From NCBI GenBank assembly GCA_965220935.1, contig OZ244857.1:1116001-1180000 (forward strand): a DNA stretch of 64,000 bases, in the 5' to 3' direction. The notes beneath the pieces are model-generated. The model did not search any database, was not told the origin of the DNA, and saw only the letters and a program-made list of their open reading frames with translations. Source of the stretch: Bin80 sp965220935. GTDB taxonomy: Bacteria > Bacteroidota > Rhodothermia > Rhodothermales > Bin80. Positions 58,703 to 64,000 of this stretch are shown here, piece by piece (the stretch's first letter is position 1; every line of letters starts with the position of its first letter). The position numbers and the translations under genes are program-made.

Positions 58703-61548
58703 GCGCCTCCTTACAGCCGGGTAAGTTGGTGACCCTTCGTGGGCGTGACTGGGTCGTTCTACCATCTGAAACTAAGGATCTATTGATTCTGAAGCCGCTT
58801 GGAGGTTCAGAGCAAGAGTCTACGGGAATTTATTTACCTCTTGGAATCAATGAAGATGTTCCGCAGGATGTGTCCTTTCCGTATCCTAACGCTGAGGATT
58901 TGGGGGACATTTCCACAGCCCGGTTTCTGTACGAGGCTTCGCGCTTAACTTTTCGTCATGGAGCTGGCCCATTCCGCTCTTTTGCAAAGCTGTCGTTTCG
59001 CCCGAGAGCCTATCAGATTGTTCCGCTGGTGATGGCGCTACGTCAAGAGATGGTCCGTCTTTTGATTGCCGACGATGTAGGCGTGGGGAAAACCATTGAA
59101 GCACTACTTATCATCCGTGAAATGATGGAACGTGCTCAAGTGAAGCGTTTCGCAGTGATATGTCTCCCACATCTTTGCGATCAATGGCAACAGGAGTTTC
59201 AAGAAAAACTTGGCATTGATGCAGTCATCATCCGTTCAAGCACTCAGGCTAGATTGGATAGAATGGTTCCAGGCGATGTCAGTGTCTTTGATTATTATCC
59301 ATATCAGATTATCAGTATTGATTATATCAAGAGTGATCATCGCCGTAATGTGTTTATTGAACAGTGTCCAGAACTCATCATTGTTGATGAGGCGCATACC
59401 TGTTCCCGCCCAACGGGGGCTTCACTGTCTCAGCAACAACGTCATCACCTTTTGCATGATATAGCACAGAAACCAGATCAGCATCTGATTCTGCTGACCG
59501 CAACTCCTCATAGTGGAAAGCCAGAGGAGTTTCATTCCTTGTTAGGACTGCTTAAGCCTGAATTTGAAACATTAGATCTGCCCACATCCTCGCAATCTGA
59601 GCGTCGTGCATTGGCTCGGCATTTTGTACAGCGCAAGCGAATTGATGTAGAAAAATGGATGAGCGAAGATACGCCCTTCCCGAGGCGTGATACCATTGAA
59701 TGGGACTACAATTTACAGGGAGACTATCAGCAGTTTTTCAATGATATCGTTGATTTTGCACGTAAACTTGTTGCTCCACAGTCGGATGGACAGAGGACAC
59801 AGCGCGCACATTACTGGACGGCTCTTGGACTGCTAAGGGGAATTATGTCTAGTCCGCAGGCAGGAGTCAAGATGCTCAGAACTCGCCGTGAAAAGTTGGA
59901 AGCCGTTGAACCAACCCCGACTGTGGACTTGGATGGCGACTATAATCCAGTTGGAGATCCAGAATTCGCCGCCATTACTGACACCGTTCCGACTCAGGTC
60001 ATGGCGCGAGAGAACTGGACTGAGTATCAACGAAGGCAGTTACGTCGATTTGCTCAGCAGCTTGAAAGTTTTGCTGGAATTGACAACGACGAAAAACTTC
60101 ATGCTGCATTGGTAATTATTGAGGATTGGATTTTGGACGGATTCAATCCAGTGATTTTCTGTCGTTTTATTGAGACGGCTAATTACTTGGGTGAGCATCT
60201 AGGCCCATTGCTGTCCAAAAAAATACCAAGATTGGTTGTGCAAGTCATTACAAGTGATGAGCCAGACGATTTACGCAAACAGAGGATTGAAGACATGTCT
60301 GGTGACCATCCACGCCTCTTGATTGCCACCGACTGTTTGAGCCAGGGCATCAATCTTCAGGAGTTATTTTCTGCTGTTTTGCACTATGACCTCCCTTGGA
60401 ATCCAAATGACCTTGAACAGCGTGAGGGGCGTGTAGATCGGTTCGGGCAACAAGCATCAGAAGTGAGAGTCTGTTTACTTTATGGTAGTGATAATCCGAT
60501 TGATGGGATTGTGCTTGATGTATTACTGCGTAAGGTGCGAGAAATCAAGCGTTCCACTGGAATTAATGTTCCATTCCCAGAAGATTCTCAGAGTATCATT
60601 GATACCATTACGCATGCTCTGCTATTGAATCCAAATCGTAAGATCCAAAAACATCAGACATCTGAGCAGGGGGTACTCTTTGATTTGAGTGAGTTTGAAG
60701 AGGCATCTGAGGCGAAGAAAAAGGTTAGCCGTAAAATTGATCAAGCCGTCAGAAACGAGAAGATTTCACGGAGCATTTTTGCCCAAAACACCATTAATGC
60801 GCAAGAGATTGAAGAAGATTTAAGGAGCATTGACGAGGCGATTGGAGATCCTGATGCAGTAAAGGAGTTTGTGACTGGTGCTCTAAGAAATCTCTTTGGT
60901 ACTGAGATTGCAAATGAAAAGAATGGCTTTGGAGTCGTAGCGGGCAACTTACCTAATCAACTCACGGGACTACTGCCTGAGCAGGCGATCATCAAGATCA
61001 GTTTTGAGTCACCGTCCCCAGAGGGCTACCACTATGTTGGCCGGAATCATCGTTTTGTGGAGCAACTATGCCATTTGGTGATGGCCAATACCATTGAAAG
61101 AGAGGGCAGGCGTGCAGCTCGAGCTGCGGTCATCCGAACCAGACAGGTGCCTACGAAGACGACGTTATTACTTTTCCGGTGTCGGAATGTCATTGAAACC
61201 CATAAGGGGGATCATCAGATTGTTGCAGAGGAGATGCTTCTACGGGGATGGAGGGGAACGCCCGACAGTCCTGAATTTCTTGATCAGCAGCAGGCACAGT
61301 CTTTATTAGACACGGCTCAGGCCACTAGCAATCTCACTAGTGAAGCGCGGCAAGGATTCCTTGAAAACGAATTAGGAATTCTTGATCGGTTTGATGTTAC
61401 ATTCATTCAAATTGCGGAAGAGCAGTCTCAGAGGCTTGTCGCCGCGCATGAGCGATTTAGTGCGCTGATGGGGCCGCAGCGCTATCAGGTGGTTTATCCA
61501 GTCTTGCCGATGGATTTGATGGGGATTTATATCCTTTTGCCTGACTGA
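58699..61548 (+). CDS. SNF2-like DEAH helicase (DrmD-like)
   Basis: A 949-aa double-stranded-DNA translocase-like protein. The N-terminal part includes RPRAYQIVPLVMALRQE. Walker A is ADDVGVGKTIEALL (about 124-137), motif II is IIVDEAHTCSRP (about 227-238), and motif III is LILLTATPHSGKPEEF. The C-terminal helicase half has PVIFCRFIETANYL, LIATDCLSQGINLQELF and motif VI LEQREGRVDRFGQ (about 570-582). A long C-terminal region of some 330 residues follows, as in DISARM DrmD and RapA/HepA-type proteins. It overlaps the upstream helicase-nuclease gene by ATGA and is followed 4 bases later by the methylase gene, so all three are one operon. Confidence 0.85.
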   Translation: MSASLQPGKLVTLRGRDWVVLPSETKDLLILKPLGGSEQESTGIYLPLGINEDVPQDVSFPYPNAEDLGDISTARFLYEASRLTFRHGAGPFRSFAKLSFRPRAYQIVPLVMALRQEMVRLLIADDVGVGKTIEALLIIREMMERAQVKRFAVICLPHLCDQWQQEFQEKLGIDAVIIRSSTQARLDRMVPGDVSVFDYYPYQIISIDYIKSDHRRNVFIEQCPELIIVDEAHTCSRPTGASLSQQQRHHLLHDIAQKPDQHLILLTATPHSGKPEEFHSLLGLLKPEFETLDLPTSSQSERRALARHFVQRKRIDVEKWMSEDTPFPRRDTIEWDYNLQGDYQQFFNDIVDFARKLVAPQSDGQRTQRAHYWTALGLLRGIMSSPQAGVKMLRTRREKLEAVEPTPTVDLDGDYNPVGDPEFAAITDTVPTQVMARENWTEYQRRQLRRFAQQLESFAGIDNDEKLHAALVIIEDWILDGFNPVIFCRFIETANYLGEHLGPLLSKKIPRLVVQVITSDEPDDLRKQRIEDMSGDHPRLLIATDCLSQGINLQELFSAVLHYDLPWNPNDLEQREGRVDRFGQQASEVRVCLLYGSDNPIDGIVLDVLLRKVREIKRSTGINVPFPEDSQSIIDTITHALLLNPNRKIQKHQTSEQGVLFDLSEFEEASEAKKKVSRKIDQAVRNEKISRSIFAQNTINAQEIEEDLRSIDEAIGDPDAVKEFVTGALRNLFGTEIANEKNGFGVVAGNLPNQLTGLLPEQAIIKISFESPSPEGYHYVGRNHRFVEQLCHLVMANTIEREGRRAARAAVIRTRQVPTKTTLLLFRCRNVIETHKGDHQIVAEEMLLRGWRGTPDSPEFLDQQQAQSLLDTAQATSNLTSEARQGFLENELGILDRFDVTFIQIAEEQSQRLVAAHERFSALMGPQRYQVVYPVLPMDLMGIYILLPD

Positions 61549-61552
61549 TAGA

Positions 61553-64000
61553 ATGACTTACCCGGGTATACGTATTCAGGGGGCTATTTTGTCTCCAGAT
61601 ATCTTGGTGCAGATTGAGGAGTTGCCTGGCCAGCGGCCGAGTGATTTTGGACTTGATTCCAGTAACAGGGTCAAAGATGAGATTGCGCGTTCTTGGGCTG
61701 ATGCTCAGGATTATTGGCGCATTTTCCAGAGAAAGTTAGACACGACTGATGATAAAGCGACAACGCTGACCCGCAATCAGTGGATCATCCCATTGATGGG
61801 GCTTCTGCGTTACGACATTGCGTATCAAGCGCGGGGTACGATGCTTGATGGACGGCTCTACAGCATTAGCCACTATGCGACGAACCGTGCGAACACGCCG
61901 GTTCAAATCATTGGGGCAAGAGATCCTGCGGGCCTTGACAAGAAGCCTGATCAATCAACGCGTAAAATGTCGGCGCATGCGCTGATCCAAGAGTTTCTAA
62001 ACCTCCATGATCAGCTCTATGGCCTTGTCACCAATGGTCGCCTATTACGATTGCTCCGAGATAGTTCGCGGCTTGTCAGGCAGAGCTACCTTGAGTTTGA
62101 TTTGGACCGCATTTTCGGTGATGGACTGTATGCTGATTTTGCGCTTCTATACCGGCTCCTTCATGCAACGCGCCTGCCCATCTCCAATGAGATGGCCGCG
62201 GAGAGCTTGATTGAGCGATACCATCAGGATTCATTGGATCAAGGTGCACGGATTCGAGAAGGGCTCAGTCGTGCAGTCAAAGAGGCGGTTCTCATGTTTG
62301 GGAATGGGTTTCTAAAGCATCCAACTAACACATCTCTGCGAGAAAGGGCAATGAGTTTGAGGCGAGAGGTCGCCTCTGAGGAAGACGAGTTCAGTAGCAC
62401 CTACTTTCAGCAGATCTTACGGTTGATTTACCGTTTACTGTTTTTAATGGTGATTGAAGAGCGTGAACTGGTATTTCCTAAAAACACTCCGAAGTGGAAG
62501 CGCGACATTTATTACAACTATTACAGTGTGACGCGCCTGCGCCTTCTTTCAGAGACGCGTTATCTTCATTCGGATCGGCATCATAATCTTTGGCTGGCTT
62601 TACAGGCCTGTTTTCAGCTTTTTGAGGCCGATGGATCTGGAGATCAACTTGGCATGACCCCTCTGGCGGGTGATTTATTTTCACCTGAGGCATTGAAGGA
62701 TCTTAATCGGTGCACGCTTGGCAATGATGTGCTTCAAAACTGTCTGCGTACATTAAGCCTGTATCGCCATCCTGATAGTGGTCAGCTGATCCGCGTGAAT
62801 TATGCAGCGCTCAATGTGGAAGAATTTGGTTCAGTGTATGAAGGATTATTGGAGTTTGAGTCAGAGTTTGTTGAGGCAGGGTATGACATAGGGTTTCAAT
62901 TCAAAAAGGGCAGAGAGCGTTCAGCAACGGGCTCGCACTATACGCCCGATGATTTGGTGCAGCCCCTGATCAAGCATTCGTTAGACCATCTCATTGAGGC
63001 ATGTTTGAAAAAAGATGATCCAGCGGCCGCATTGCTGGAGTTAAAGGTTGCCGACATTGCCTGCGGTTCGGGGCATATCCTTTTGGCCGCTGCGCGTCGA
63101 ATTGGCACGCAGTTAGCGATTGTACAGACTGGGGAAGAGCAGCCATCGCCATCCGCTTATCGTGAGGCGCTGAGAAATGTGATTTCCAGATGTATTTATG
63201 GGGTAGACGTAAATCCGCTGGCGGTTGAATTATGCAAGGTCGCTTTATGGCTTGAGGCGCACAACCCGGGTAAGCCTCTGAACTTCCTTGACCATCATAT
63301 CAAGTGTGGCAATGCGATTGTTGGCTTCGCCCATCTCAACGAAGTTGGACAGGGGATCCCCATGGCTGCCTTCAAAGCATTGTCGGGTGACGACAAGAGC
63401 ATCGCCGCTGCCTATCGCAAGAGAAACAAGGAGGACCTTAAACAGCAGGGACAGCTGTCCATAGACAGTGCCACCAACCTGCTATCTGTGCCATTGGAAG
63501 ATATCCTCAATAAGTGGAAAGTGCTTCTCACGCTCCCAGAGCAAACGCCTGCCCAGGTAGAGATCAAGAAACAGCGATTTGATCGTTTTCGCAAAAGCGC
63601 CTCTGCGAAACTTTTGCGGACGATGGCCGATATTCCGATTGCGCAATTTTATACACCTAAAACCCCCAATAACGAGAAAACCCTCATGACCGATAGTGAC
63701 TTTCGTGCGTATTGCAATGGACGGTTAGGAGGCGATGGGATTGATCATGTCAGGCAGATCCGTCAAGACAAGCGATTCTTTCATTGGTTTTTAGAGTTTC
63801 CAGATGTGATGGATCAAGGTGGATTTGATTGTATTCTTGGCAATCCACCTTATCTGGGTGGACAAGGCTTGAGTGGAACCTATGGACATCCATTTTGCGA
63901 ATATATTAAATGGCAGTATGCCCCTGCGGGTCTTAGTGACTTAGTCGTGTTTTTTCTACGACGTATCTACGTATTGCTTAAAGACAGTGGTTTTGCCTCT
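61553..64000 (+). CDS. Eco57I-type N6-adenine DNA methyltransferase, second copy (3' end outside window)
   Basis: From ATG 61553 the frame is open to the window end (816 codons), so it is intact as far as seen. It is nearly identical to the copy at 23081. The SAM motif ADIACGSGHILLAA and the catalytic GNPPYLGG are conserved. Differences cluster in two patches: TSLRERAMSLRREVASE here against TSLRDAARKGMISTSGINPA there (62343-62371, in frame, 5 residues shorter), and around 63653-63722. It is the third gene of the helicase operon and probably protects host DNA while the helicases and nuclease act on unmodified DNA. As a DrmMI/PglX-like protein it might also take part in restriction. Confidence 0.88.
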   Translation, partial: MTYPGIRIQGAILSPDILVQIEELPGQRPSDFGLDSSNRVKDEIARSWADAQDYWRIFQRKLDTTDDKATTLTRNQWIIPLMGLLRYDIAYQARGTMLDGRLYSISHYATNRANTPVQIIGARDPAGLDKKPDQSTRKMSAHALIQEFLNLHDQLYGLVTNGRLLRLLRDSSRLVRQSYLEFDLDRIFGDGLYADFALLYRLLHATRLPISNEMAAESLIERYHQDSLDQGARIREGLSRAVKEAVLMFGNGFLKHPTNTSLRERAMSLRREVASEEDEFSSTYFQQILRLIYRLLFLMVIEERELVFPKNTPKWKRDIYYNYYSVTRLRLLSETRYLHSDRHHNLWLALQACFQLFEADGSGDQLGMTPLAGDLFSPEALKDLNRCTLGNDVLQNCLRTLSLYRHPDSGQLIRVNYAALNVEEFGSVYEGLLEFESEFVEAGYDIGFQFKKGRERSATGSHYTPDDLVQPLIKHSLDHLIEACLKKDDPAAALLELKVADIACGSGHILLAAARRIGTQLAIVQTGEEQPSPSAYREALRNVISRCIYGVDVNPLAVELCKVALWLEAHNPGKPLNFLDHHIKCGNAIVGFAHLNEVGQGIPMAAFKALSGDDKSIAAAYRKRNKEDLKQQGQLSIDSATNLLSVPLEDILNKWKVLLTLPEQTPAQVEIKKQRFDRFRKSASAKLLRTMADIPIAQFYTPKTPNNEKTLMTDSDFRAYCNGRLGGDGIDHVRQIRQDKRFFHWFLEFPDVMDQGGFDCILGNPPYLGGQGLSGTYGHPFCEYIKWQYAPAGLSDLVVFFLRRIYVLLKDSGFAS

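Noticed and set aside
1..64000. CRISPR array
   Set aside because: No regularly spaced short repeats were seen anywhere in the window.

Overview
The window is about 64 kb of a moderate-GC bacterial chromosome. It most likely comes from the Bacteroidota/Rhodothermota/Balneolota neighbourhood. The pointers are two TonB-dependent receptors with an N-terminal carboxypeptidase-like domain and a C-terminal Phe, a DUF4249-type lipoprotein beside one of them, many small lipoproteins, a class II DAHP synthase and a short class I ketol-acid reductoisomerase. The taxonomy is inferred from gene content, not from a marker search.

Layout. (1) 1-10.7 kb: housekeeping genes: mutL (5' end outside the window), tilS, hpt, an HD-domain phosphohydrolase, a polysaccharide-deacetylase-like protein, mutS, purD and an exported NHL-type protein. 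(2) 11.0-15.8 kb: a TonB receptor/DUF4249 lipoprotein pair and an unknown lipoprotein. (3) 16.0-30.2 kb: a decayed accessory island. It holds a transposase remnant, an IS4-like element inserted in an AAA-ATPase gene that is followed by a PIN-domain gene, an ISNCY-type element inserted in another reading frame, a complete 1260-aa adenine methylase, an orphan AAA/STAND-like ATPase, an IS3 remnant and an IS110/IS1111-type element. (4) 30.3-42.8 kb: mostly core genes: DAHP synthase, a ribosome hibernation factor, an ISL3 element next to tRNA-Leu(CAA), an M20 peptidase, two lipoproteins, ispH, an aldo/keto reductase and a second TonB receptor. (5) 42.8-43.5 kb: IS debris. (6) 43.7-53.4 kb: a tight branched-chain amino acid operon, ilvB-ilvN-ilvC-leuB-leuA-leuC-leuD-cimA. 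(7) 53.5 kb to the end: a large helicase-nuclease, an SNF2-like helicase and a second methylase copy that runs off the window.

The most interesting system is region 7. Three translationally coupled genes encode a DEAD-box/DUF1998 helicase with a C-terminal nuclease-like domain, a DrmD-like SNF2 helicase and a DrmMI-like Eco57I-type methylase. The set resembles class 1 DISARM defence but is compacted. The first gene is out of frame at a run of eight G, which could be a phase-variable switch, a real mutation or a sequence error. The methylase gene is duplicated almost identically 38.5 kb upstream, in the decayed island, with a scrap of the SNF2 helicase stop region still attached.

Insertion sequences can be resolved to the base in several places. 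The IS4-like element has 14-bp inverted repeats and a 13-bp target duplication. The ISL3 element has an 8-bp duplication. The ISNCY element has matching ends and a probable 4-bp duplication. Removing the IS4-like and ISNCY elements rejoins the reading frames they interrupt.
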